Assembly: GCF_001548375.1 (NCBI RefSeq)
Contig: NZ_AP017295.1
Span: forward strand, 4,746,501-4,810,500
Length of the DNA: 64,000 nt
From: Nostoc sp. NIES-3756
Lineage (GTDB): Bacteria; Cyanobacteriota; Cyanobacteriia; Cyanobacteriales; Nostocaceae
Direction: 5' to 3'
The position numbers and the translations under genes were made by a program. A model generated the notes under the pieces. It was not told where the DNA came from, ran no database searches, and saw nothing but the letters and a program-made list of their open reading frames with translations. This document shows, piece by piece, positions 52,713 through 62,205 of this stretch (the stretch's first letter is position 1; the number at the start of each line of letters is the position of its first letter).

Positions 52713-54374
52713 ATGTATATTGCACGGTCAATGCGCTTAGGTGGCAAAATCGTTTATCCAGATGAATGTGACTTTTATTCCTATGATGATTTAAAGTTAC
52801 GTTGCCTGATCTGTGGAGAACCTGTTTATTTGAGAAAGGGTGATGTTAGAAAATATTATTTTGCTCACTTTCATGCTACTAGCTCTAGACAAGTAGAAGA
52901 ATGTGAACTGAGAGTATCATTTTATAGCAATAATACACAAATAAATAGTTTTATTAAAGATAGAGGACAAAGGCTAGAAATATTTCAACAGCACTTCTTA
53001 AATATGATTTCTGTTGGAAACAATAAAATTGTTGATGATATAAAATTTAATATTTGGATTAATTCAATAAAAGATAATCATTATAAAACTATTAATAAAT
53101 TAATTCAAGATTGTAGCCAATATTTTCTAACTCATCGAAGACTAATACAAGACAAGTATATTTTTACTTTTGGAAAAGTAGAAGATAAAGCAATAATATT
53201 GCAACAGCAAATAGCATTAGAAGCTATAGATTATTTATGTGTTAAATCAAGTTATAAGTTGCTGGAATACTTACTGAATTACAGTATTTACAAGCTATAT
53301 AAAGATAAGGAGAATAATATATTTAAACAAAATAGTATATTGAATATTTGTAATTTAGCTATAAAGTTATTAATAATTAATCCTTGGCTAAAAGAACTTA
53401 AATCAATCCAAGATAAACAATCTTATCAAACATTAAAGCCAAAAAACAGTAGAGATAAGAAGATAATTATTGAACCTGGATATATTAACGGTTGGTCAAA
53501 TCCTTTTACAGTACAACTAAATAAAAACGACTATTTAGCTAACTACTTAGGGTATAAATCTACTTTTCAAGTAACATTAGGAGCAAATAATACTTTAAGT
53601 TTATTTAGTAAAAAAAAGCAAATATTTAAAAAAATACTAGATTTAGGTACAGTAACAGTAAATTTAGTACCTGTTTATGAGTGGGTAGCAACTCAATTTG
53701 AATATGAACATTTAGCAAAATTACTTAATAAACGCGGCAAGATAGACTCTAAAACTGCTAGTAATTATATTGGATTATTTCTAACACAAGAAACTTTATC
53801 TATTAAGAATAGAGTATTATGTACGAAACAATATTTAGGTGAAAAACATTTGATTAAAACTCATCTAAATCCAGAATTTATTGATGAAAAAAATCATGTT
53901 AAAGCAGGTTATGAGTGGCTAGAGGAAGTACGAATACAAATAACATATAAAATGTTAAAGCCTAACGCTAAATTGATTATTAACAAGTTAAATAACAATA
54001 CTTTACATAGGGAATATAATGTAGAAAATTATGTAATTAACGAAAGTGATAAATCTATTTTAAAAGCAGAACACGACGTTAAAAAGTGCCAACAAAGTGC
54101 TAGAAGTGCAATAAGACAACATCAAGGTACTATTACAGTAATTAATGAATATGGTACTATCACTACAAAATTAACTTCCGAGGCTGATATCTCAAGACTC
54201 GCATTCCTTATGTGTGAGTACATATTCACTAAGTTAAACTTAAACAAATCTCAAGCAGTTGACTTCCTCAAACTGATTAAAAACGATGTTAACCAGTACG
54301 TTAAGTTGAGAGATACTGTTATAACTCCAGAATTAGGACATTTAAGACATGCTATTATACTTGGTTCTGTTTAG
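52713..54374 (+). CDS. Unknown element-encoded protein with CoiA-like Cys/His N-terminus
   Basis: A 553-residue protein I do not recognise as a whole. The N-terminal 70 residues hold LRCLICGEPVYLRKGDVRKY then YFAHFHA, a C-x2-C...H-x-H pattern resembling the zinc-ribbon start of CoiA-type proteins. The rest is Asn/Lys/Ile-rich and helical, with a GYINGWSNPFTVQLNKNDYL segment near residue 255 and a basic C-terminal part. CoiA proteins are linked to nuclease function, but the PD-(D/E)XK core could not be identified. It is the last gene before attR. Confidence 0.6.
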   Translation: MYIARSMRLGGKIVYPDECDFYSYDDLKLRCLICGEPVYLRKGDVRKYYFAHFHATSSRQVEECELRVSFYSNNTQINSFIKDRGQRLEIFQQHFLNMISVGNNKIVDDIKFNIWINSIKDNHYKTINKLIQDCSQYFLTHRRLIQDKYIFTFGKVEDKAIILQQQIALEAIDYLCVKSSYKLLEYLLNYSIYKLYKDKENNIFKQNSILNICNLAIKLLIINPWLKELKSIQDKQSYQTLKPKNSRDKKIIIEPGYINGWSNPFTVQLNKNDYLANYLGYKSTFQVTLGANNTLSLFSKKKQIFKKILDLGTVTVNLVPVYEWVATQFEYEHLAKLLNKRGKIDSKTASNYIGLFLTQETLSIKNRVLCTKQYLGEKHLIKTHLNPEFIDEKNHVKAGYEWLEEVRIQITYKMLKPNAKLIINKLNNNTLHREYNVENYVINESDKSILKAEHDVKKCQQSARSAIRQHQGTITVINEYGTITTKLTSEADISRLAFLMCEYIFTKLNLNKSQAVDFLKLIKNDVNQYVKLRDTVITPELGHLRHAIILGSV

Positions 54375-54958
54375 TAGTATTATTAATTATTTAGTAGCGT
54401 AGCAACACCATTTTTTCTAACTTTTATTTATGAACTTACTCTAGATACTAATGCTAGTTATTGAGGATTTATTTACATTATTAGAATTAGTTAATTTAAT
54501 AAAGTGATAGATGGTGTATTGCAGTTTATTTATAGTCATTATTGCAATTCATTTCCTTACAATGCGCTTTATTTCTCATAGTGAAATTATGATATTTAGC
54601 TTGATAAATGCGGTATTGTGACATGAGTATGTGTCAAATGTTGATAATTGCCTTTATAAGCCTCTATAACTATTGTTGTAAAGCTAATGTGCTTTGATAC
54701 CTAAAACCCAAAACAGAGGCATTACAGGCGAATATAGCGCGAGTAATTAGCAGATATGGTTATCTTCTAACGCTTAATAAGCTTATCAGATAGGTTCGGT
54801 TTGAATTAATAACAATATTTGATGTGAGTATCAAATCCAATAACTTTATCTCAATCAACTAATCCCCCCTAGTAGTGGTTTTCAGGGTAAGATTAGGTGA
54901 TATGAGAGAAAATTGAGAGAAAAGCATCTTTGTGTTTTGTGGTTTTTCTTTAGAAACC
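54375..54958. other. Right-end AT-rich region of the integrative element
   Basis: About 580 bases between the last element gene and attR, with no open frame. It ends in the paired TGAGAGAAA sites. Excision or transfer signals may lie here; none could be assigned beyond those sites. Confidence 0.5.
54903..54922 (+). promoter_or_regulatory. Paired TGAGAGAAA arm-type sites near attR
   Basis: Copies at 54903-54911 and 54914-54922, again 11 bases apart, 37 bases inside the right repeat. They mirror the pair at 48254-48273 and support integrase binding at both ends. Confidence 0.7.
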
Positions 54959-55006
54959 AACGAGCGCGGAGGGATTTGAACCCCCGACCCACAGAACCGG
55001 AATCTG
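54959..55006. other. attR: 3' part of the intact tRNA-Arg
   Basis: Right copy of the 48-base direct repeat. It forms the 3' half of the complete tRNA-Arg gene, so integration restores the gene, as is usual for tRNA-targeting elements. Confidence 0.92.
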
Positions 55007-55033
55007 TTGCTCTATCCACTGAGCTACGCGCCC
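54961..55033 (-). tRNA. trnR-CCG: tRNA-Arg (anticodon CCG)
   Basis: A 73-base cloverleaf. The acceptor stem is GGGCGCG/CGCGCTC with one G-U pair, the D arm GCTC...GAGC, and the anticodon stem ACAGA/TCTGT around loop TTCCGGT (anticodon CCG). The T arm contains TTCAAAT. The discriminator base is G and CCA is not encoded. Its 3' half serves as the integration site of the element to the left. Confidence 0.95.
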
Positions 55034-55073
55034 TCGTACTGCACAATTATATCATACTTTAGAACCTTTGGGG

Positions 55074-56276
55074 CTATAGATAATTTGTAGGGTTCACTGG
55101 TGTACCGTTGCGTCGTACTTCAAAATGGAGGTGTGGCCCGGTAGATAAGCCAGTGGAACCCACAGCCGCGATCGCCTGTCCTTTTTGTACTGTTTGCCCC
55201 TCAGAAACGTACAATTGACTGGTGTGTCCGTAAAGTGTAGTTATCCCATTGCCGTGACTGATAATTACAGTCCTACCATAACCTCCATACCAACCAGCCA
55301 TAATTACTGTTCCTGAATCGGCAGCCCTAATTGTACTGCCATAACCAGCAGCAAAATCTAAGCCTGCATGAAAGCGACGATAACCGAGAATGGGATGTAC
55401 CCGCCAACCGAAGGGACTACTTGTAGGTGCATCGCTAGGTAAGGCAAACAAGCCTGTTCCCTTAATGAGAACGTTGGTTCTGATGTTGGTTTTTGCTTGC
55501 GCTTCTTCTGTTGCTTTAGCTTCGGCTATCTTTTGCTGAATTAAAGTTTCTAAACTTTTGGAATCCCTTTCTAGTTGATTTTGTGCAGCCTCTAAGGCGA
55601 AGCGATCGCTATTTAAACGCTGTATCAATTCTGACTGTGTTTGTGCTTGAGTTTGATAATCGGCTTTTTGTGCTAGTAATTGTTCCCTAATTAAAGCAAT
55701 TTCGTTCTTTTGTTCTTCTACCCCTGTCTTTTGCTTGTAAATTCTGTCTGCTTGCGCACTGAGTTTCGCCAAAATCTGCTGGTCAGCCTGATAAACTAAT
55801 TTCAACTGATGACGGCGGCTGATAAAATCACTAATATCTCGGCTTTGTAGTAAAACAGCCCATCCTTGCCTGACAGGCGATCGCTGGAGATAACGCAACC
55901 GTGCTACAGTTGCTACTTGACGTTCTTCGTAAGCCCGTTGTGTCACAGCTAAATTTGCCTCTAGCTGTTGTAGGTGCTGGGAAGCTTGCTGTAATCGTAA
56001 TTCACTATCCTGAATTTGACTATTTGTAGTTTGCAAGTTTTTAGCAATACCAGTGAGACGACTTTGTGCCGCTTTTTGGAGATTAGTCAGGCGATCGCGT
56101 TCTTGTACAATATTTTGGCGTTCCTGCTGAATCTGTTGCTTTTGCTGTTTTAGCGTGTCAATTGAAGGTGATGTATTAGCGAATACTGGCATGGTTGTCA
56201 ATAACACATACAAAACACAGCATAATCCAATACATAATCTCAAAAGTCTTGTTTGACGAACAATTGACGCTTTCAT
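55074..56276 (-). CDS. M23-family peptidoglycan metallopeptidase, EnvC-like
   Basis: A 400-residue predicted exported murein hydrolase or amidase activator. The signal peptide (LCIGLCCVLYVLLTTMPVFA) is followed by two long coiled-coil stretches (about residues 35-245, Gln/Arg-rich). The C-terminal LytM domain has all zinc and catalytic motifs: FHAGLDFAAG (H-x3-D), TTLYGHTS and GPHLHFEV. The ATG at 56276 is preferred over an upstream TTG because the signal peptide then starts normally. It probably acts in septal or cell-wall splitting. It is transcribed toward the tRNA-Arg gene. Confidence 0.92.
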   Translation of the reverse strand: MKASIVRQTRLLRLCIGLCCVLYVLLTTMPVFANTSPSIDTLKQQKQQIQQERQNIVQERDRLTNLQKAAQSRLTGIAKNLQTTNSQIQDSELRLQQASQHLQQLEANLAVTQRAYEERQVATVARLRYLQRSPVRQGWAVLLQSRDISDFISRRHQLKLVYQADQQILAKLSAQADRIYKQKTGVEEQKNEIALIREQLLAQKADYQTQAQTQSELIQRLNSDRFALEAAQNQLERDSKSLETLIQQKIAEAKATEEAQAKTNIRTNVLIKGTGLFALPSDAPTSSPFGWRVHPILGYRRFHAGLDFAAGYGSTIRAADSGTVIMAGWYGGYGRTVIISHGNGITTLYGHTSQLYVSEGQTVQKGQAIAAVGSTGLSTGPHLHFEVRRNGTPVNPTNYL

Positions 56277-56545
56277 GCCGTTATCTTCAGCCAAGGAATT
56301 GCAAGCATAAACAGCATTGTTCCCCAAACTTGGCAGAATCTAACATTCAGTTATCAGTGAACAGTCAACAGTCAATAGTTAACGGTGGAAATAATAATCT
56401 GACAACTGACAACTGAATATATAGCTAAGGTATGCCTATGATTATTTCCTTGGGTTCATGCTATGACACAGGTAGATAAGTAAAAATACGATTTAGAATT
56501 GGGAAAATATGGCTGCTTGTAATAGGCTGAGTCACTTATACAATT

Positions 56546-57982
56546 ATGGATTATGTATCTATTGAGACTACGACTCCTCTGACTTCAGAAATTCTCCAAG
56601 TTACTCCACCAGAAGCAACACTTACCCTTACTACTGAACCAAGTCTCCGCATTCCCAAGGATGCGATACGCACAAGTTTAAAAGCATCAACTATAGATTC
56701 TGTATTCGCCACAGTCTATTCTTTGGGTACTAGTGGCATTTTGCTGAGTAATTTTTTAATAGAGTTAGATGCTAGCCCAGTAGTATTTGGGATGTTGTCT
56801 TCTATTCCCATGTTGGTGAATTTGATTCAGCCTTTGGGTGCTTACTTATCTGAGCGCACCACCAGCCGTTTTCAATATTCTATGTGGATTTTTGGCACTG
56901 CTCGGTTCTTGTGGCTGATTTTATTGATTGGAGTGATTTTATTTAACTGGGGAAGCTTTAGTCCTCAACAATTAGAAATATTAACATTATCAATTTTATT
57001 AGTCACTAATTTGTTGGGAGGCTTGGGAAGCCCATCTTGGTTAAGTTGGTTAGCCATGATTGTACCTCGGCGTTTACGCGGTAGGTATTTTGGATTACGT
57101 AATAGTGCAGCTAGTTTAACCAACTTGATTTGTGTCCCTTTAGCTGGCTTGCTTGTCTCTCACTGGTACGGTGGAACTATTCAAGGTTTTGGAATCGTAC
57201 TTTTAATTAGTATTCTGTCTGGGTTTTTGAGTTTGGGGTGTCAGTACTTCAAAGTAGATGTAAATCCCCAATTGCAAAATGCGATCAGCTACGCTGGGCG
57301 GAACGCCATCGCACAACCTCCCCAAACCACTAAAGTTAGTCATATAGTCGAACCTGCTACTACCAGCGAAATCACTCCGCCACAAAATGATTCACCCAGC
57401 ATTTGGAAAAACTCTAACTTTTTAATGTTTTTGTTTTATTTCGGTTGCTGGATGCTAGCTGTCAACATTAGCTCTCCGTTCTTTAATCTTTACATGCTAG
57501 ATACCCTCAATCTAGATGTAAGTTGGGTAACACTTTACGGTAGTCTCCAAGCGGGAGCAAATTTGCTCATGCTAATTGTGTGGGGGAAATTAGCAGATAA
57601 GATAGGCAATCGACGTATTTTAATTATTATTGGCATTTTAGTAGCACTAACGCCATTACTCTGGTTAGGAATTGGTGCAGATAATTGGGGTATTTGGATA
57701 TGGTTTCCTTTATTACATATTCTGCTCGGTGGAGTCTGGGCAGCAATCGATTTATGCAATAACAATATCCAGCTAAGTATTGCCCCAATTAAAAACCAGT
57801 CAATTTATTTTGCGATCGCTTCTGCTGTGGCTGGTGTAAGTGGTGCTTTAGGCACAACCATAGGTAGTATTATTGCTCAATTCCCTCAATACGGAGGTTT
57901 ATTCGCAGTATTCATTCTATCTACTGGCTTGCGCTTAGTCGCCCTGATGCCGTTGTTTTTCGTCCAAGAACCAGGTAAGTAG
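56546..57982 (+). CDS. Major facilitator superfamily transporter
   Basis: A 478-residue membrane protein with twelve predicted helices in two halves. The first half begins after a 45-residue polar N-terminus (TIDSVFATVYSLGTSGILLS). The motif-A-like loops are YLSERTTSRFQY and KLADKIGNRRILII. A hydrophilic loop of about 55 residues joins the halves (residues 233-287). The RGRYFGLRNS loop after TM5 is typical of one cyanobacterial MFS subgroup. The substrate is unknown. It is flanked by heptamer repeats and has no operon partner. Confidence 0.9.
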   Translation: MDYVSIETTTPLTSEILQVTPPEATLTLTTEPSLRIPKDAIRTSLKASTIDSVFATVYSLGTSGILLSNFLIELDASPVVFGMLSSIPMLVNLIQPLGAYLSERTTSRFQYSMWIFGTARFLWLILLIGVILFNWGSFSPQQLEILTLSILLVTNLLGGLGSPSWLSWLAMIVPRRLRGRYFGLRNSAASLTNLICVPLAGLLVSHWYGGTIQGFGIVLLISILSGFLSLGCQYFKVDVNPQLQNAISYAGRNAIAQPPQTTKVSHIVEPATTSEITPPQNDSPSIWKNSNFLMFLFYFGCWMLAVNISSPFFNLYMLDTLNLDVSWVTLYGSLQAGANLLMLIVWGKLADKIGNRRILIIIGILVALTPLLWLGIGADNWGIWIWFPLLHILLGGVWAAIDLCNNNIQLSIAPIKNQSIYFAIASAVAGVSGALGTTIGSIIAQFPQYGGLFAVFILSTGLRLVALMPLFFVQEPGK

Positions 57983-58020
57983 GGAGATGAAGAAGCAGGG
58001 GTGCAGAGGAGCAGAGGGGA

Positions 58021-58085
58021 TAATGATCATTAACTCCTGACTGTTGACTATGGACTATGGACTAATGACTAATAACTAATGACTA
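58021..58085. repeat. TGACTAT/TGACTAA heptamer tract
   Basis: Degenerate STRR-type heptamers downstream of the MFS gene. Confidence 0.65.
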
Positions 58086-58233
58086 AATTTATTAAATTAA
58101 CAGTGGAAGACTTGGACAAAAAGAGATAATATTAATCTTCTGGAAGGAAAAGTAACAAAAAGTGTGTTTCTTTCATCTTTCCACTTATTAAAATCTTCCA
58201 TATCCAATCCTTAGCGAAAAACTTTTAAATCCC

Positions 58234-59325
58234 GTGACTTTGAGCTTGTCTGTTGCTAAATCTCATCGCCAACCCTGGCCCGGACTGATAGAAGCCTATC
58301 GTGAGTATCTACCTGTCACTGAAAATACACCAGTTGTGACATTGTTAGAAGGTAACACTCCGCTAATTCCCGTGCCTGCGATCGCAGAACGTATCGGCAG
58401 ACAAGTCACTGTATTTGTAAAATATGATGGTCTTAACCCCACTGGCAGCTTCAAGGATAGGGGTATGACTATGGCGATTTCTAAAGCGAAGGAAGCTGGA
58501 GCCAAAGCGGTAATTTGTGCGAGTACAGGTAATACCTCAGCCGCCGCCGCAGCTTATGCACGGCGTGGGGGGATGAAGGCTTTTGTATTAATTCCTGATG
58601 GTTATGTAGCATTGGGTAAGTTAGCGCAAGCACTACTTTATGGTGCGGAAGTATTGGCAATCAAGGGTAATTTTGATAGAGCCTTAGAAATTGTCCGTGA
58701 GATGGCGGAAAGCTACCCCATTACCTTAGTCAATTCAGTCAACCCCTACCGTTTAGAAGGACAGAAAACAGGAGCCTTTGAGGTTGTAGATGCTTTAGGT
58801 AATGCCCCAGACTGGTTATGTATACCAGTGGGCAATGCAGGCAACATCACAGCATATTGGATGGGTTTTTGTCAATATCATCAAGCTGGGAAATGCGATC
58901 GCCTACCCCAAATGATGGGATTCCAAGCCGCAGGTGCAGCACCCCTAGTCAATGGACAACCTGTCGCCCATCCCGAAACCATCGCCACAGCCATCCGTAT
59001 TGGCAACCCCGCCAGCTGGGATAAAGCAGTGGCTGCCCAAACAGCCAGCCAGGGCAACTTTAACGCCGTCACTGATGAAGAAATCCTCGATGCTTACCGC
59101 CTGTTAGCATCATCAGAAGGTATTTTCTGTGAACCCGCCAGCGCCGCTTCCGTCGCCGGCTTGTTGAAAGTCAAAGACCAAGTACCCACAGGCGCAACAG
59201 TAGTATGTATCCTCACAGGTAACGGTTTAAAAGATCCAGATACTGCAATTAAGCACAGCAATAGCCAGTTTAAACAAGGCATTGAAGCCGATTTAGGATC
59301 TGTAGCCAAGGCGATGGGATTTTAA
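58234..59325 (+). CDS. thrC: Threonine synthase
   Basis: Converts O-phospho-homoserine to threonine with PLP. The 363-residue protein binds PLP through K74 in [12 protein letters not shown]. Other family motifs are [38 protein letters not shown] and [12 protein letters not shown]. The length fits the short (bacterial type 2) threonine synthases. The start codon is GTG at 58234 with no clear ribosome binding site. A 35-base tandem repeat follows. Confidence 0.96.
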   Translation: MTLSLSVAKSHRQPWPGLIEAYREYLPVTENTPVVTLLEGNTPLIPVPAIAERIGRQVTVFVKYDGLNPTGSFKDRGMTMAISKAKEAGAKAVICASTGNTSAAAAAYARRGGMKAFVLIPDGYVALGKLAQALLYGAEVLAIKGNFDRALEIVREMAESYPITLVNSVNPYRLEGQKTGAFEVVDALGNAPDWLCIPVGNAGNITAYWMGFCQYHQAGKCDRLPQMMGFQAAGAAPLVNGQPVAHPETIATAIRIGNPASWDKAVAAQTASQGNFNAVTDEEILDAYRLLASSEGIFCEPASAASVAGLLKVKDQVPTGATVVCILTGNGLKDPDTAIKHSNSQFKQGIEADLGSVAKAMGF

Positions 59326-59350
59326 TACAGAGGCTAGACGATTTCACTAA

Positions 59351-59463
59351 TTCGTAATGGGCTACGCCCCGCTACGCTAACGTAATTCGTAATGGGCTAC
59401 GCCCCGCTACGCTAACGTAATTCGTAATGGGCTACGCCCCGCTACGCTAACGTAATTCGTAAT
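59351..59463. repeat. Three tandem 35-bp units with TAATTCG heptamer edge
   Basis: Three identical 35-base units (59351-59385, 59386-59420, 59421-59455) contain GGGCTACGCCCCGCTACGC. A partial ATTCGTAATT follows. One more copy lies at 12731-12765. The GGGC...GCCC part can form a hairpin. Confidence 0.9.
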
Positions 59464-59583
59464 TAAAAGACTCAGATGTAGCAAGAATTTCTTGGCTGCA
59501 TCTGTTGTTTATTTTTGGAGAATTGATATTACTCAGCACGGGCTGAACGCCCCGCTTGCGCTAACATCACTCAGCACTCCCTA

Positions 59584-61140
59584 CTAAATCTCACTGACTT
59601 CTGAAGCTTTAGTTACTTGTAATGGTAAGCTGACCAAATAGCGATGTCCTGATTCTGGCGAACCTTGAATAGAAATTTGTCCACCATGCAGTTCTGCCAG
59701 TTGACAACTCAACAATAAACCTAAGCTTTCACGAGACAAACTTCCTTTACCTTTGGTCGAGTTACTATCAGATTCTACGTCCAAAGTATCAGAGAAAGAA
59801 TCACCCAACGTTTGTAACTTCTCCAATGTCACTGGTACACTTCCCACTTCTTCTCGAAATTCAGCAGGCATATCGTAAAAGTCTGCTTCACTGGTTAAAT
59901 CCATTACAGACAATGAATTAAGCCTCAAGTAAGGATCAACATCAGTCATACCATCTCCTAACCAAGGATGGGAAACCCAAACTGTTATATTAAGCGTATT
60001 TTCTTTATATGACACATGGATACGCACAATACTGCCAGTAGCAGACAATTGAATCACACTAAAAATGAGGTGATACAACATTTGTCGTACTTTGTCCTTG
60101 TCTAAAGGCCAAATACGGCTACGCCCTGGTTCTATAGACAAACGAATATCTTGTTCCCGACGGTTAGCTGCTTCTTCTAAAGTATTGATTGCTTGTTGAC
60201 ACAGCATTTCAATATCTACAGGAGTGATATTGAGTACATGGGCATTTTCATCGATTGCGCCTAGTTCAGCAATTTCATTCACTAGAGAAAGTAAATAACG
60301 CCCACTGTGTTGGATAATATCTACATATTCTCGCTGCTTAGTTGATAATGGCCCGTAAATCTCGCGTCCTAAAACACTTGCCATCCCTAACACAGATGTC
60401 AAAGGTGTCCGTAATTCTTGGGTGAGTTGGGCTAAAAGTTCTATTTTGACTTGCTTTGTTGAATCAGGACGTTTTTCTGCGCTAGGCGATGTAACTTTAA
60501 CATCATTAGCTTCTTCATACATAGTGAAGCTAGGAGCGCTCTTGAAGCTACTTGGCTCTGGTTTTCCTTGCATGAGTAGACGGTTACGCTCAAACTCACT
60601 CATGCTCCAACGAGCGATAATTTGTAAAAATTCAATATCTCTAGTTGTAAAATTGCGTGGTACTAAATCCATGACGGCTAATGCACCAAGGCAATTACCA
60701 GCCGCATCAATTAAGGGTGCGCCTAAATATGCACGAATGCCATAATCTTGAATCAACTTACCAGCCGCAAGTGTAGAGTTGGTAATTTTATGGGTATCGT
60801 TGATAGCAAGTATTTGATGACTTTCTACTACTTGGGTGCAGAAAGATTCCTGGCGTATCAACTGACGACTTTGCGCTAATTGATTCATCAACCCTAGCCT
60901 AGATAAGCCTACCGCCGATTTAAACCAGTGACGTTCTTGATCTATAAAACCCAAAATAGAAATAGGTGCTTCCAAAAAATGAGCAGCAGTTTGAGTCGCC
61001 TCTTCAAAGACTGGTATCGTTTCTGGTTGTCGCAAACCTAATTCTAATAGTGCTTTGAGACGTTGTTGTTCTCTGGAGTCTTGAGAAACCCAACCATCTT
61101 TGAGGGCAAATAACTTGTTTTCCGGCTCTAACATTGCCAC
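59584..61140 (-). CDS. GAF-domain sensor kinase homologue with degenerate active site
   Basis: A 518-residue cytosolic protein. A GAF domain covers about residues 25-185 (FEEATQTAAHFLEAPISILGFI, CLGALAVMDLVPRNF). The dimerisation helix reads AQLTQELRTPLTSVLGMA, where Gln241 stands in place of the phospho-accepting His. The ATPase-like region (residues about 335-510) lacks the N-box Asn and a clear DxGxG (the corresponding loop reads VSHPWLGDGM); a late STKGKGSLSRESLGLLLSCQ resembles the G2 region. It is therefore unlikely to autophosphorylate and may act as a scaffold or phosphate-independent sensor. It stands alone. Confidence 0.85.
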   Translation of the reverse strand: MAMLEPENKLFALKDGWVSQDSREQQRLKALLELGLRQPETIPVFEEATQTAAHFLEAPISILGFIDQERHWFKSAVGLSRLGLMNQLAQSRQLIRQESFCTQVVESHQILAINDTHKITNSTLAAGKLIQDYGIRAYLGAPLIDAAGNCLGALAVMDLVPRNFTTRDIEFLQIIARWSMSEFERNRLLMQGKPEPSSFKSAPSFTMYEEANDVKVTSPSAEKRPDSTKQVKIELLAQLTQELRTPLTSVLGMASVLGREIYGPLSTKQREYVDIIQHSGRYLLSLVNEIAELGAIDENAHVLNITPVDIEMLCQQAINTLEEAANRREQDIRLSIEPGRSRIWPLDKDKVRQMLYHLIFSVIQLSATGSIVRIHVSYKENTLNITVWVSHPWLGDGMTDVDPYLRLNSLSVMDLTSEADFYDMPAEFREEVGSVPVTLEKLQTLGDSFSDTLDVESDSNSTKGKGSLSRESLGLLLSCQLAELHGGQISIQGSPESGHRYLVSLPLQVTKASEVSEI

Positions 61141-61521
61141 TGCTACCTTAATAATTGCTCGATAATGTAATTTATATAACCGCTAAATACTGGGTTATGA
61201 TTTCCTATCCTTCATCATTCCCCAATTTGACTGCTGATAAACACGTTGGGAAGAAAATTTTTCTACACCAAAAAAAATAAAGTGTAGGTAACTATGTATT
61301 ATGTCCTATCAGTAATTATTGCACGACAGTATATTAACCTAATTATTGTTTGTGCTTTAAAGTGCAAATAGTGTTAGTTGATAAGCTTAAATGGGTACAA
61401 TAAGGAGTATTTTGTTTTAGCGATCGCTAGTTGCTGCATAAGTGCGATCGTTCATTATCACGTTAAATATATTCCTACAAAATACCCAGCATTAACTAAT
61501 TTATAAATAATTAATAACGGC
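61141..61521. other. Intergenic region, AT-rich
   Basis: 381 bases between the kinase homologue and the toxin-antitoxin remnant. It holds one GCGATCGC site near 61420 and otherwise AT-rich sequence. The sensor gene promoter should lie in it; no other feature was seen. Confidence 0.4.
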
Positions 61522-61786
61522 TTATTCATCATAATGATATTTACAAGACAGAATAATTAATAAATCTTCCTCTACCTTGTAAACTAATCTATGTTCTTCT
61601 GTAATTCGTCTTGACCAATAGCCCTGTAACTCATATTTAAGAGGTTCTGGTTTCCCTATGCCAGAAAAAGGGTCTCTTTGTATATCCTTAACCAAATCTA
61701 ATATTTTCTTAAAAACCTTTTTGTCTTCTATTGCCCACTGCCCTAATTGTTCAAAAGCATCTGGCTCAAATGCGACTTTTTTTCAT
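61522..61786 (-). pseudogene. Txe/YoeB-type toxin, start lost by one extra A
   Basis: The frame from about 61776 to the stop at 61522 encodes VAFEPDAFEQLGQWAIEDKK, LVKDIQRDPFSGIGKPEPLK, YWSRRITEEHRLVYKVE and ILSCKYHY, an 87-residue YoeB/Txe ribosome-dependent mRNA interferase. The catalytic Glu/Arg/His set (EEHRL, CKYHYDE) is present. The only suitable ATG (61786) is out of frame because the run after it has seven A instead of six (plus-strand T7, 61777-61783). With six A the start would read MKKVAFEP. The gene is therefore inactive as read, unless slippage restores it or the run is mis-sequenced. Confidence 0.8.
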
Positions 61787-62021
61787 ACTCATCTAAATCA
61801 ACATAAATTAAATTTCCTTTCTCTACATTTTCCACGGACTCAAGCAAACGCTTTTTATTAGCTTCTGATTTTAAAAGATAAGCCGTTTCATCTTCTTCTT
61901 GAATTGATGAATCAACTAATACGATAACTTCCACAACTGTTCCTTCGGGTATTTCAGTTGCAGATAGTTCAATTTTGCCGTCTTTCCCAACAATAGCTTT
62001 TTGTTTAATACCATTCAGCAT
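61743..62021 (-). CDS. Antitoxin of the YoeB-type pair, extended by frameshift
   Basis: A 92-residue protein. The first part (QKAIVGKDGKIELSATEIPE) is strand-rich and AbrB-like; the second (TAYLLKSEANKKRLLESVEN, then YVDLDEYEK) has the toxin-binding pattern of YefM-type antitoxins. The extra A in the run at 61777-61783 reads through the natural end: with six A it would end DEYEKSRI and overlap the toxin ATG. The last ten residues (SHLSQMLLNN) are thus artificial. It should still fold and bind DNA. Confidence 0.75.
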   Translation of the reverse strand: MLNGIKQKAIVGKDGKIELSATEIPEGTVVEVIVLVDSSIQEEDETAYLLKSEANKKRLLESVENVEKGNLIYVDLDEYEKKSHLSQMLLNN

Positions 62022-62205
62022 AGCTTACATCTACTCTCGTCTAATTACTATTGTAACTTTATTTGGAGGAAGTATTACTAGGCGATCGCTCTCTTTTTAG
62101 CTTGCTTACTCTGTATTAATGAAATAGTTATTACTACTTATGATATTCCACCAGCCTTTCAGGGAAATCTAACATTAGATTCCTGAAAGTAGTTTGGAGA
62201 TAAAA

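Larger units (their letters stand above)
48148..55006. mobile_element. Integrative element in tRNA-Arg(CCG), about 6.8 kb
   Basis: A 48-base direct repeat of the 3' part of tRNA-Arg marks both ends (48148-48195 and 54959-55006). The intact tRNA is on the right; the displaced 3' fragment is on the left. Inside are an integrase gene at the left end, a ribbon-helix-helix gene, an SF3 helicase gene, a 553-codon unknown gene and long AT-rich gaps. There are no cargo genes of known function, no conjugation genes and no capsid genes. Only one HIP1 octamer (49605-49612) was noticed, in the integrase gene. Confidence 0.9.
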
